Below are positions 17,973 through 26,554 of a stretch of 44,843 nt of DNA, one piece after another. The position numbers and the translations under genes were made by a program. The stretch is from Methylococcaceae bacterium (lineage in GTDB: Bacteria > Pseudomonadota > Gammaproteobacteria > Methylococcales > Methylomonadaceae). The stretch spans positions 1-44,843 of the forward strand of contig QYQN01000026.1 in NCBI GenBank assembly GCA_007280895.1. Reading direction: 5' to 3'. Positions within the stretch are counted from its first letter, which is position 1, and each line of letters starts with the position of its first letter. The notes below the pieces were generated by a model. It was not told where the DNA came from. It did no database searches and saw only the letters and a list, made by a program, of their open reading frames with translations.

Positions 17973-18278
17973 GTGACAAAATCTGAATTAATTGAAGTGC
18001 TTGCAAAACAACAACCACATCTTGCTCTTAAAGATGTTGAGTTAGCAGTAAAATGTATTATTGAAAAAATGAACCAAGCTTTAGCTAATGGTGAACGTAT
18101 TGAAATTAGAGGCTTTGGCAGTTTTTCATTGCATTTACGTCCACCACGTTTAGGAAGAAATCCTAAAACAGGTGAGTCTGTTGCCTTATCAAAAAAATAT
18201 GTCCCTCATTTTAAGCCCGGTAAAGAATTACGTGATCGCGTGGATTCTTCGCGTGAAAAATGTACGATAATCGATTAG
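17973..18278 (+). CDS. ihfB: Integration host factor subunit beta
   Basis: A DNA-bending HU/IHF family protein that pairs with IhfA. It is 101 residues long. The family signature [21 protein letters not shown] lies at about 48-68, including the intercalating proline of the RNPKTG beta-arm. The start is GTG at 17973, with AGGA about 7 nt before. It lies just 24 nt after the rpsA terminator, so it needs readthrough or a promoter hidden in the T-rich gap. It is distinguished from HU by the LHLRPPR arm and by its position after rpsA. Confidence 0.93.
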   Translation: MTKSELIEVLAKQQPHLALKDVELAVKCIIEKMNQALANGERIEIRGFGSFSLHLRPPRLGRNPKTGESVALSKKYVPHFKPGKELRDRVDSSREKCTIID

Positions 18279-18291
18279 TCTATTCTTATAT

Positions 18292-18328
18292 CTTGATAAG
18301 CCAATGCTATTTGGCTGAGCTTATCAAG
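18292..18328. repeat. Long hairpin after ihfB
   Basis: CTTGATAAGC (18292-18301) and GCTTATCAAG (18319-18328) form a perfect 10-bp stem, with a possible inner CCAA/TTGG pairing. There is no T-run, so it is not a classical intrinsic terminator. It may stabilise the ihfB mRNA 3' end. Confidence 0.6.
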
Positions 18329-18454
18329 ACTTGCTAAGACAAGTGTCCAAGCCTTGGTTAACTACATGAATGTAGCAGACCACTTTGTATACGTTATCTT
18401 TTTTAAATTATTGATTGTTTTTTTTTGCTGATTATCAATCATAGTTAATATCTC

Positions 18455-21019
18455 ATGACTTTAGCCGTCAATTCATCTTCGCATACGCCCATGATGCAGC
18501 AGTACCTGCGCATTAAAGCGGATTACCCAGATACCTTATTGTTTTATCGCATGGGTGATTTTTATGAATTATTCTATGATGATGCTAAAAAAGCCTCCAC
18601 TTTACTAGATATTACCTTAACGAAACGAGGGTCTTCAGCAGGCGAGCCTATTGCTATGGCGGGACTACCCTATCATGCAGTAGAGTCTTATCTTGCGCGG
18701 TTATTGAAGCAAGGTGTGTCGGTAGCAATTTGTGAACAAGTTGGTGATGCCTTGACGACTAAAGGGCCTGTTGAGCGAAAAGTCGTGCGTGTTATTACGC
18801 CAGGTACAGTGACTGATGAAGCTTTATTAGAAGACAGAAAAGATAATTTATTAGTTGCCGTGTGCACGACTAAACAAGGTCATGGCATTGCCAGTCTAGA
18901 TTTAGGAAGTGGTCGTTTTAGTCTTCAAGAAGTCGCTTCAGATGATGTCTTGGTGAGTGAAATAAGCCGATTAAATCCAGTTGAATTATTATTTAACGAA
19001 GAGCTAGTGCTACCTAATCAATTAGCACAGCGCAGTGGTTTATGTCGTCGGCCATCATGGCATTTTGATCACGAAAGTGCTAGACAGCGTGTGCTAGCGC
19101 AGTTTCAGGTGATTGATTTAAAAGGCTTTGGTTGTGATAGTTTGGGCTTGGCAAATACCGCTGCAGGCGTATTATTACAGTATATAAAAGATACACAACA
19201 ACAAGCCTTGCCCCATATTCAGGGCTTATTAGTGGAAAATAATGAAGCCTATATCGTATTAGATGCGGCGAGTCGCCGTAATTTAGAGCTAGACACACAT
19301 GCTTCAGGGCAAATCCAATACACCTTGTTTGGCGTATTGGATTCAACAGTGACGGCGATGGGGAGTCGTTGTTTACGGCGCTGGTTGCATAGACCACATC
19401 GCAATCAAGATTTACTTAAACAAAGATATAAATGTGTTGAGGCGTTATTACAGCACTATCTATACAAAGATATTCACGAGGTATTACGACACATTGGAGA
19501 CATTGAGCGTATTAGTACTCGGATTGCGTTAAAAACTGCACGTCCTAGAGATTTAGTCGTGTTAAGAAATACCTTAGTGGCATTACCGCAAGTGCATCAG
19601 GTGTTATCGCGAGATGACAGTGGGGTGCTTAGTTATTTGGCAGCACAAATACCTGTGCAAGCCGAGTTAGTCAGCTTGCTTGAACGCGCAATTATAGAGC
19701 ACCCACCAATATTAGTTCGCGACGGTGGCGTGATTGCGCAAGGCTACGATGCAGAATTAGATGAATTGCGCTATTTAAGTCAACATGCAGATCAATATTT
19801 ATTGGATATGGAAGTGCGTGAAAAGGCCGCGACAGGCATTCCTAATTTGAAAGTTAGTTATAATCGAGTACATGGCTATTATTTAGAAATTTCACATCTT
19901 CATAGCCATAAAGTGCCGGCACATTATCAACGTAAACAAACGTTAAAGGGCGTTGAGCGTTATATTACTGATGAACTTAAAACCTTTGAAGGACGTATAT
20001 TAAGCGCACGAGATAAAGCCTTGGCGTGTGAGAAAGCACTGTATGACGCCTTATTAACGCACTTAAATACCGCACTTCAGAGTTTACAATTATGTGCGGT
20101 GGGATTGGCTGAATTAGACGTACTGGCCTGTTTTGCTGAGCGGTCTGATGTTTTACAATTAACAAAACCCACGTTAGTAAAACATGCTGAGATAACTATT
20201 GATGCTGGTCGACATTTAGTTGTTGAACAGGTGTCAACTTTGCCCTTTGTCCCCAACGATGTAGAGTTTACTTCGCAGCGTCGGATGTTGATTATTACCG
20301 GCCCTAATATGGGAGGTAAGTCTACTTATATGCGACAAGTAGCATTGATTGTACTGATGGCTCATATTGGCTGTTATGTGCCAGCAAAAAGTGTCGTGTT
20401 AGGGCCGATAGATAAAATTTTTACACGCATCGGCGCATCGGACGATTTGGCGAGTGGACGCTCTACGTTTATGGTGGAAATGTCTGAGACGGCAAATATT
20501 CTGCATAATGCGACAGCCAATAGTTTAGTGCTAATGGATGAAGTGGGTCGAGGTACGAGTACGTTTGATGGGTTATCCTTAGCTTGGGCTGCGGCCACAC
20601 ATTTAGCCAAAGACAGTCAAGCATTTACTTTATTTGCAACGCACTATTTCGAATTAACAACTTTAGCAGAAGAGCATCAGACTATCTTTAATGTCCATCT
20701 TGATGCCATGGAGCATAGTGAAAAGATTATTTTTTTACATGCAGTCAAAGACGGACCAGCAAATCAAAGCTATGGCTTACAAGTTGCTGCGTTAGCTGGT
20801 GTTCCACACAGTGTTATTCAGCAAGCAAAACAAAAATTACAACAATTAGAAGCCACTGCTTATCAACATCATCAACAACATACAAAGAGTCAGCAATTAG
20901 ATCTATTTGCTTCAATTGCCACTCACCCAGTGTTAACTTTTTTAGAGTCAGTTACGCCAGATGAACTTAGCCCAAAAGAAGCGTTAAATATGATCTATAA
21001 ATTAAAAGCATGGCTGTAA
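18455..21019 (+). CDS. mutS: DNA mismatch repair protein MutS
   Basis: It recognises mismatches and recruits MutL. The 854-residue length is typical. The mismatch-reading Phe-x-Glu is F36/E38 in MGDFYELF. The ATPase core has Walker [10 protein letters not shown] (about 615-623), then [15 protein letters not shown] and the Walker [18 protein letters not shown] beta-clamp-binding motif QLDLF is at 814-818, followed by the C-terminal dimerisation segment ending MIYKLKAWL. No clear Shine-Dalgarno precedes the ATG. The DUF4381/VWA genes begin about 75 bp downstream. Confidence 0.98.
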   Translation: MTLAVNSSSHTPMMQQYLRIKADYPDTLLFYRMGDFYELFYDDAKKASTLLDITLTKRGSSAGEPIAMAGLPYHAVESYLARLLKQGVSVAICEQVGDALTTKGPVERKVVRVITPGTVTDEALLEDRKDNLLVAVCTTKQGHGIASLDLGSGRFSLQEVASDDVLVSEISRLNPVELLFNEELVLPNQLAQRSGLCRRPSWHFDHESARQRVLAQFQVIDLKGFGCDSLGLANTAAGVLLQYIKDTQQQALPHIQGLLVENNEAYIVLDAASRRNLELDTHASGQIQYTLFGVLDSTVTAMGSRCLRRWLHRPHRNQDLLKQRYKCVEALLQHYLYKDIHEVLRHIGDIERISTRIALKTARPRDLVVLRNTLVALPQVHQVLSRDDSGVLSYLAAQIPVQAELVSLLERAIIEHPPILVRDGGVIAQGYDAELDELRYLSQHADQYLLDMEVREKAATGIPNLKVSYNRVHGYYLEISHLHSHKVPAHYQRKQTLKGVERYITDELKTFEGRILSARDKALACEKALYDALLTHLNTALQSLQLCAVGLAELDVLACFAERSDVLQLTKPTLVKHAEITIDAGRHLVVEQVSTLPFVPNDVEFTSQRRMLIITGPNMGGKSTYMRQVALIVLMAHIGCYVPAKSVVLGPIDKIFTRIGASDDLASGRSTFMVEMSETANILHNATANSLVLMDEVGRGTSTFDGLSLAWAAATHLAKDSQAFTLFATHYFELTTLAEEHQTIFNVHLDAMEHSEKIIFLHAVKDGPANQSYGLQVAALAGVPHSVIQQAKQKLQQLEATAYQHHQQHTKSQQLDLFASIATHPVLTFLESVTPDELSPKEALNMIYKLKAWL

Positions 21020-21093
21020 TTTTAAGTTTGTAAGTGGCTATGCTTACTTTATTTTCGCTGCTTAAATAATTCCCCCTTCTATGATTGTTATCT

Positions 21094-21600
21094 ATGTCAT
21101 CTCACACCTTACCACTTAAAGATTTACAATTACCAGAGCCTAGCCATTTCTGGCCGCCTGCGCTTGGGTGGTGGGTGCTTGCTGTGGTGCTTATCATGCT
21201 TGTTTTTTTAGTTTTTAGGTGGTGGCAAAGAAACCAGCGCTTGGCGTGTTTAGCCTTGGCAAAAAAACAATTACAGGCGATTAAACGCATCCATAAAGAG
21301 CAGCCAATTGAAAGCATTCAGGCAGTCTCTATATTATTAAAGCGGGTGGCGATAACAGTATCCCCCACTCAACACGTAGCAGGTTTAATTGGTTTAGCAT
21401 GGCTTGTTTATTTAGATAAATCGCTCACTGGCAAACCTTTTTCAGAAGGCGTAGGGAAATGTTTAGTGGTTGCGCCTTATTGTGAAACGCCAGATGTTAG
21501 TCAACTAACCGAGCTTATCAACTTAACTGAGCGTTGGCTTAGTGCACAAGCCGCGCATTTACTCAAACATAATAGACCAGTAAAAAAAGACAATGATTGA
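21094..21600 (+). CDS. DUF4381 domain protein (Bat-type operon)
   Basis: A membrane-anchored protein of 168 residues from the ATG at 21094. A TTG nine nt upstream would add three residues. It has an N-terminal proline-rich segment (LPEPSHFWPPALGWW), one TM helix at about 28-48 and a cytoplasmic helical domain with the DUF4381 pattern. The family occurs almost only beside MoxR ATPases and VWA proteins. Here it overlaps the next gene by 8 nt (21593-21600). It is inferred to be part of a membrane-associated VWA complex. Biochemical function is unknown for the family. Confidence 0.8.
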   Translation: MSSHTLPLKDLQLPEPSHFWPPALGWWVLAVVLIMLVFLVFRWWQRNQRLACLALAKKQLQAIKRIHKEQPIESIQAVSILLKRVAITVSPTQHVAGLIGLAWLVYLDKSLTGKPFSEGVGKCLVVAPYCETPDVSQLTELINLTERWLSAQAAHLLKHNRPVKKDND

Positions 21601-22573
21601 TTTTGCATGGCCATGGTTGTTAGTCAGTTTACCTTTACCTATTGTTGTACGTTGGTGGTTGCCAGTGTATGAGCGTCAGCAAGCTGCTGCACTTAAAGTA
21701 CCTTTCTTAGATGATTTGTATACAGCTGAAAGCAGTCGTCAACGGGTGCAGCTTACGCAGCGTTGGACAGTGTGGATAGCCGTGTTGGCTTGGCTATTGT
21801 TAGTGGTGGCAGCAAGTCGACCGCAATGGTTAGGTGAGCCCTTAGCGCAAGCCATAAGTGGTCGAGATGTTATGTTAGCTGTTGATTTATCAGGCAGTAT
21901 GGAAGCTCAAGACTTTGCGATAAACAAGCAGCCAGTCGATCGATTAACCGCAGCAAAATGGGTTGCTGGTCAGTTTATTGAGCGTCGAACAGGCGATAGA
22001 ATAGGATTAATTTTATTTGGGACGCGTGCTTATTTACAAACGCCGTTAACATTTGATAGAAAAACAGTGGTTACCTTACTAAATGAATCAGCCTTAGGTT
22101 TAGCGGGCGAAAATACCGCGATTGGTGATGCCATTGGCTTAGCGGTAAAGCGCTTAGGGGATCAACATGTTAATAGTCGTGTACTGATTTTAATGACCGA
22201 TGGTGCAAATACTGCTGGTGAAATTACGCCATTGAAAGCAGCAGAATTAGCGGCAACGATAAAGCTTAAAATTTATACCATTGGCATCGGCGCAGATGAA
22301 ATGGTCGTGCGCAGTTTTTTTGGCAATCGAACCGTCAATCCTTCGGCAGACTTGGATGAACATACGTTAATTAACATAGCAGAAACTACCGGCGGGCATT
22401 ATTATCGGGCAAGAAATGCGCAAGAACTAGAAAATATTTATCTCAGATTAGATGAATTAGAGCCTATAGAAAAAGATAAGCAGTATTTCAGGCCACGCGA
22501 CGAATTGTTTTTTTGGCCCTTGTCAGTTGCGCTAGTTTTATTGGCCGCGTTAGCTACACAGCGAGTTAATTAA
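21593..22573 (+). CDS. VWA domain membrane protein, BatA-like
   Basis: A 326-residue protein with N-terminal TM segments (about 4-22 and 58-75), a von Willebrand factor A domain at about 90-285 and a C-terminal TM helix at about 305-322. The metal-ion-dependent adhesion site is complete: D98-x-S100-x-S102 (DLSGS), T175 and D203 (TDG). This arrangement is that of BatA in Bacteroides-type 'aerotolerance' operons and of MoxR-associated VWA proteins. It overlaps the DUF4381 gene by 8 nt and lies 1 nt before the next VWA gene. It probably scaffolds a complex in the periplasm. Confidence 0.87.
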   Translation: MIDFAWPWLLVSLPLPIVVRWWLPVYERQQAAALKVPFLDDLYTAESSRQRVQLTQRWTVWIAVLAWLLLVVAASRPQWLGEPLAQAISGRDVMLAVDLSGSMEAQDFAINKQPVDRLTAAKWVAGQFIERRTGDRIGLILFGTRAYLQTPLTFDRKTVVTLLNESALGLAGENTAIGDAIGLAVKRLGDQHVNSRVLILMTDGANTAGEITPLKAAELAATIKLKIYTIGIGADEMVVRSFFGNRTVNPSADLDEHTLINIAETTGGHYYRARNAQELENIYLRLDELEPIEKDKQYFRPRDELFFWPLSVALVLLAALATQRVN

Positions 22574-22574
22574 C

Positions 22575-24425
22575 ATGGATCTAACACAGTTTCATTTTAT
22601 CAGACCGTGGTGGTTACTCGCGTTAATCCCTTTTATTGGCGGGATTTGGACGTTGTGGCGCAGTAACGTAAAACAGGCGCGTTGGTCTCAGGTGTGTGAT
22701 GCTGAATTACTGCCTTATTTATTGCATGCCAACGCTAATCAAGTGCATCTTGGGCAGCGTGAAGTGCTGGGAGCTGTGGTGGTGTTGGCGATTATTGCTC
22801 TGGCAGGGCCAACGATGGAGAGAATTCAAGTGCCTGCGTTTAGCAATGCAGCAGCACTCGTTATTGTGTTGGATTTATCGCATTCAATGGATGCAAAAGA
22901 TATTACGCCTAGTCGATTACTCAGGGCGCGTTATAAAATCGCTGATATCTTAAAGCAACGCAAAGACGGGCAAACGGCGTTAGTGGTGTATGCGGGGGAA
23001 GCCTTTACAGTAACGCCATTGACCACAGACACGGAAACGATTAACAACCAATTATCAGCCTTACAAACTGACATCATGCCCAGTCAGGGTAGTGATACGG
23101 GCTTAGCATTACAGCGCGCTATGATGTTATTAAAACAGGCAGGCTCACCCCTAGGGCAGATTATTTTAGTGACCGATGGTATTGATGACGCCGCCTTTGC
23201 TATCGCACAAACCTTAGGTGACGTGCATTTATCGGTTTTGGGTATTGGCACGGTAGAAGGTGCGCCGATTCCTTTAGCAGAAGGTGGTTTTTTGAAAGAT
23301 GCACAAGGCAGCATTGTGATACCAAAATTAGACATCGCACAGCTCGCTAAATTAGCCAATACTGGGCATGGCAGTTATCAAACCAGTACCGCTAATGATG
23401 AAGATATTCAGCAATTAATGCGTGCAATTAATCGCTCAATGACGGACGTAGACAGTAAAAATACTACGTTGCAGTTGGCGCAGTGGTCAGATTTAGGGCC
23501 CTGGTTAGCGGTGTTAATCGTACCCTTTGCAGCTATTCTGTTTCGCAAAGGCGTATTAGTCTTTGCATTGTTATGTTTTTTACCTATGCCTAAAACAAGC
23601 TATGCGTTGACTTGGCAAGATGTTTGGCAAACGGCAGATCAGCAAGCCCAGCAGGCCTATAAGCAACAAGATTATGCAAAAGCAGCAGAATTATTTGTCG
23701 ACCCTAAGTGGAAATCTGCGGCGTATTATCAGGCGGGCGAATATGCCAAAGCTGCCGCACTGGGCCTTAAGTCAGATAGCGATAGCGCAGATTTTTATAA
23801 TCAAGCAAATGCCTTGGCGCAAGCAGGAAAATTACAAGAAGCCGTTGCTGGTTATGAACACGCCCTAAAATTGAATCCTAATAATGCGGATGCCAAATAC
23901 AATAAAGAGATTGTTGAAAAAGAACTTGATAAAGAACGTGAAAAACAACAAAAAAATGACGATCAGCAAAAGTCATCTGAGCAAAATTCCAATAATCAAG
24001 ATAAACAATCATCCTCACAGCAACAAAATAAGCCCTCATCTAGCCAACAATCTGACATCAACTCAACTAATGAGTCATCCTCAGAGCAAGATACGTCTGG
24101 ATCGCCTGAGCAAAAGCCAGAGCATCCTGACTTAGCAGATAAACCACCGCCAGCAAGCGACAAAGACCACTCTGCAACAGAAGAAAAAAAGACTGCGCAA
24201 CAACAGTCTGAAGCTGCTGAAAAAAACGCAGCGTCGGAGAAAAATAAATCCTCAGCAAAGCCTGCTGTCGCCGAACAAGCTGATTTATCTGCTGAACAAA
24301 AACAAGCGAATGAACAATGGCTGAAACGTATCCCTGATGATCCGGCTGGGTTATTAAAACGAAAGTTTTTGTATCAGTATGGACAACAAGAATATCTCAA
24401 TAAAAATTCTACTCAAGCCTGGTAG
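22575..24425 (+). CDS. VWA-TPR fusion protein, BatB/BatC-like
   Basis: A 616-residue protein that begins 1 nt after the previous stop. It has N-terminal TM segments (about 12-28 and 62-78), then a VWA domain (about 90-290) with the MIDAS D100-x-S102-x-S104 (DLSHS) and VTDGIDD. One or two TM segments follow at about 312-345, then TPR repeats (about 370-440, including YNQANALAQAGKLQEA). A long Gln/Ser/Asn/Lys-rich disordered linker (about 450-570) comes last, with a conserved end (QWLKRIPDDPAGLLKRKF, about 578-595). In Bacteroides BatB and BatC are separate genes; here they are one polypeptide. No BatD-like gene follows. Confidence 0.87.
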   Translation: MDLTQFHFIRPWWLLALIPFIGGIWTLWRSNVKQARWSQVCDAELLPYLLHANANQVHLGQREVLGAVVVLAIIALAGPTMERIQVPAFSNAAALVIVLDLSHSMDAKDITPSRLLRARYKIADILKQRKDGQTALVVYAGEAFTVTPLTTDTETINNQLSALQTDIMPSQGSDTGLALQRAMMLLKQAGSPLGQIILVTDGIDDAAFAIAQTLGDVHLSVLGIGTVEGAPIPLAEGGFLKDAQGSIVIPKLDIAQLAKLANTGHGSYQTSTANDEDIQQLMRAINRSMTDVDSKNTTLQLAQWSDLGPWLAVLIVPFAAILFRKGVLVFALLCFLPMPKTSYALTWQDVWQTADQQAQQAYKQQDYAKAAELFVDPKWKSAAYYQAGEYAKAAALGLKSDSDSADFYNQANALAQAGKLQEAVAGYEHALKLNPNNADAKYNKEIVEKELDKEREKQQKNDDQQKSSEQNSNNQDKQSSSQQQNKPSSSQQSDINSTNESSSEQDTSGSPEQKPEHPDLADKPPPASDKDHSATEEKKTAQQQSEAAEKNAASEKNKSSAKPAVAEQADLSAEQKQANEQWLKRIPDDPAGLLKRKFLYQYGQQEYLNKNSTQAW

Positions 24426-24440
24426 TGACTACCTGTTAAA

Positions 24441-24480
24441 CGCACTGGGTAGGTAACAACGCACGGTACTCTACAGTGCG
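24441..24480. repeat. Inverted repeat between VWA-TPR gene and mepA
   Basis: CGCACTG (24441-24447) and CAGTGCG (24474-24480) are perfect 7-bp arms around 26 nt. No T-run follows. It is a possible operator or 3' stem and lies 46 bp before the mepA ATG. Confidence 0.35.
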
Positions 24481-24525
24481 TAACTTAAGTCATGCAGCCA
24501 TATTACAGCTTACTAAGGTCGAATA

Positions 24526-25395
24526 ATGAAAGCGTGTTCTCAGTCGTTTATCACCCCTAAAAAAAATCAATATATATGTTTGATGCTCATCGTGTTGTGG
24601 CACTCTCCATCATGGGCAGCAACGTCATGGTCCTTAGTGACTACGCCAAAAGCGCTTGGAAGCACGGCTCAAAGTATTGGTAGTTATACTCATGGTTGTA
24701 TAAGTGGTGCATCGGCATTACCAATTAATGGCGCGGGCTATCAACTCATGCGCTTGTCGAGGCAACGAGTGTATGGACACCCCGTGTTAACACATTTTAT
24801 TCAGCAATTGGGTGAGCGTGTCGCGCAAGAAAAAATAGGCGTGTTATTAATTGGAGATTTAGGTCAGCCGCGCGGCGGGCCAACGCTAACAGGACATCGT
24901 AGTCATCAAACTGGATTGGATGTGGATATTTGGTTTTTGTATAGTCAGCAAGCTCAGCAGCGGCTATTAAGCTCAGCTGAGCGAGAAACTATGCAGGCCG
25001 CATCTGTAGTCAACATGCAAAGTGCAGAGCTAAATCTAGCGCAATGGACAGTGCGTCAGGAAAAAGTCCTGCACATTGCTGCACAGATGCCAGAGGTAGA
25101 AAGAATCTTTGTTAATCCTGTAATAAAACGAGAATTATGTAAGCGGTATAATGCTGCGCAGTGGTTAAGAAAAATTCGTCCGTGGTGGAAGCATGATGAT
25201 CATTTTCATGTACGCATAGCATGTCCTGCCAATAATACACACTGCGAAAAACAAGCACCATTACCCATGGATTCAGGATGTGATGCAGGTTTGGCTTGGT
25301 GGTTTTCAGCAGAAGCCAGTAAGCCAGCAGCAAAGACTCAACAACCTAGTCTTCCGGCGCCCTTACCATTGCTTTGTAAAGAGTTACTTCACTAA
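24526..25395 (+). CDS. mepA: Penicillin-insensitive murein endopeptidase
   Basis: A periplasmic LAS-family metallopeptidase that cuts D-Ala-mDAP cross-links in peptidoglycan. Of 289 residues, the N-terminal signal peptide ends near residue 31 (WAATSW). Family motifs run in order: STAQSIGSYTHGCISGA, YGHPVLTHFIQ, the zinc-binding GHRSHQTGLDVDIW, FVNPVIKRELC and the second zinc motif HDDHFHVRIACP. Six or more cysteines are placed as in E. coli MepA. The C terminus is proline-rich. It is a single gene 100 bp after the VWA-TPR gene. A shared cell-envelope role with that operon is only a contextual guess. Confidence 0.95.
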   Translation: MKACSQSFITPKKNQYICLMLIVLWHSPSWAATSWSLVTTPKALGSTAQSIGSYTHGCISGASALPINGAGYQLMRLSRQRVYGHPVLTHFIQQLGERVAQEKIGVLLIGDLGQPRGGPTLTGHRSHQTGLDVDIWFLYSQQAQQRLLSSAERETMQAASVVNMQSAELNLAQWTVRQEKVLHIAAQMPEVERIFVNPVIKRELCKRYNAAQWLRKIRPWWKHDDHFHVRIACPANNTHCEKQAPLPMDSGCDAGLAWWFSAEASKPAAKTQQPSLPAPLPLLCKELLH

Positions 25396-25489
25396 ATCCC
25401 GAAGTACAGCAGACGAATGCAGAATGAGTTGATTACACAAAAAATATCAGGGCATGGACAACTGGAGTTGCAATGCAGTCTTCATTCAA

Positions 25490-25966
25490 TTAACCCACCT
25501 CGCTTAATTCTTCAGGGTGCTTCAGTTCATTTAAGTGGAATAGATTATATTTATAAGTTAAATAGTGTTTAAGCCATGCTTCAACATCAATAGGTGTTTT
25601 AGGCATTTCATCTAATTTCATTAACCGTTGTTTTAAAATATGTTGCGGCAAAAGTAAGAGTTCAATATCTGACATGGCCACATATTTGTCAGGATCAATA
25701 TTGCTGCCATTGATAATTTTTTCAAGCTGGTGTCGTTTAAGACCTAAGCTATGATTAATTTCAGCGCGAATCTCTAACATGGCAGGTAATAAATCGCTGC
25801 CAGTAAGGGTGTCATCAAACAAGCAACTAAAACGATTGAGTAAATAATTAATGGCAAAACGATAAATATCAGACTCTCTGACAAAAAGGCGGGCTGCAAT
25901 AGCTTGTACAGATGCGCGATCACTATCAACCAAGCGTAATGAAATTATTTGTTTTAATTCATTCAA
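25490..25966 (-). CDS. Uncharacterised protein with RHH-like N terminus
   Basis: I do not recognise this 158-residue protein. Residues 5-48 (ISLRLVDSDRASVQAIAARL followed by a helix) have the beta-strand/helix/helix feel of a ribbon-helix-helix DNA-binding fold, but this is weak. The rest is predicted helical, with no Cys-rich or membrane part. A G-rich Shine-Dalgarno (GGGGAG) lies upstream on the minus strand, so the frame is probably real. It is the only minus-strand gene in the right half and lies divergent to the PstS-like gene, 588 bp away, so it might regulate it; that is speculation. Confidence 0.65.
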   Translation of the reverse strand: MNELKQIISLRLVDSDRASVQAIAARLFVRESDIYRFAINYLLNRFSCLFDDTLTGSDLLPAMLEIRAEINHSLGLKRHQLEKIINGSNIDPDKYVAMSDIELLLLPQHILKQRLMKLDEMPKTPIDVEAWLKHYLTYKYNLFHLNELKHPEELSEVG

Positions 25967-26554
25967 AATAGAGGCTCCCCAGTAAAAAATGATAGGTTAT
26001 AAATCGGGGTTAGAGAAGGCAAAAAACAGTGTTAAAGATGAAAAAATGGTAAATCAAGTTAATGCTAATTATTCACACTGTATGGCAAGCGATAATCGAC
26101 GCTTGTTAGCAACAGATAAATCCGCTTCTGCTCCTTCCTGAACAATAAAATAAAAATATGACAAAATGAAGACTGACGCAGAAATGTCATATTTACAAAA
26201 TACAATTGTATTACGTTACATTGAACTTTAACTATTTAGACTCATGAAGTATGAAAAAATAACTCAAGAGAAAAACAGTTGAGCAAAGTCATTAGCAAAC
26301 AATTCAAATGATGAATTGTTTTAAGGTGATTGATTTAAAGTTTGTAATTCGGTTCTAACAAAAGTGTATTTTAAACTGAAAATGTATCTTTGAAGGCGTT
26401 GCTAAAAATTAGCAGCAACACTTCGCTGCACTAAGTGATTATGCTGGTGCGCACACCCGATGGTGCAATGTTCGGATTAGCAGTGTGCGAGTCGGTATTG
26501 ATAGGGTTGTTTGTGTTTTATAATGTTGTTTAACTAAACTAAAAGAGGAAAATT
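25967..26554. other. Divergent 588-bp intergenic region with hairpins
   Basis: No gene is seen. Near the right end are two stems. One pairs GTTGCT (26398-26403) with AGCAAC (26414-26419). The other is nested: GCACAC (26451-26456) with GTGTGC (26483-26488), and inner CCGA (26457-26460) with TCGG (26472-26475). A TTGATA (26498-26503) with TATAAT (26519-26524) could be a promoter, but the spacing is only 15 bp. Confidence 0.45.
26498..26524 (+). promoter_or_regulatory. Candidate promoter of the PstS-like gene
   Basis: TTGATA (5 of 6) and a perfect TATAAT, 31 bp before the ATG at 26555. The 15-bp spacing is short, so the promoter may be weak or need an activator. The hairpins to its left would then be DNA sites rather than RNA leader. 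Confidence 0.4.

Noticed and set aside
26180-26215. Pho box upstream of the PstS-like gene
   Set aside because: ATGTCAT occurs once, but the second CTGTCAT-like half at the right spacing is absent, and it lies about 350 bp from the gene.
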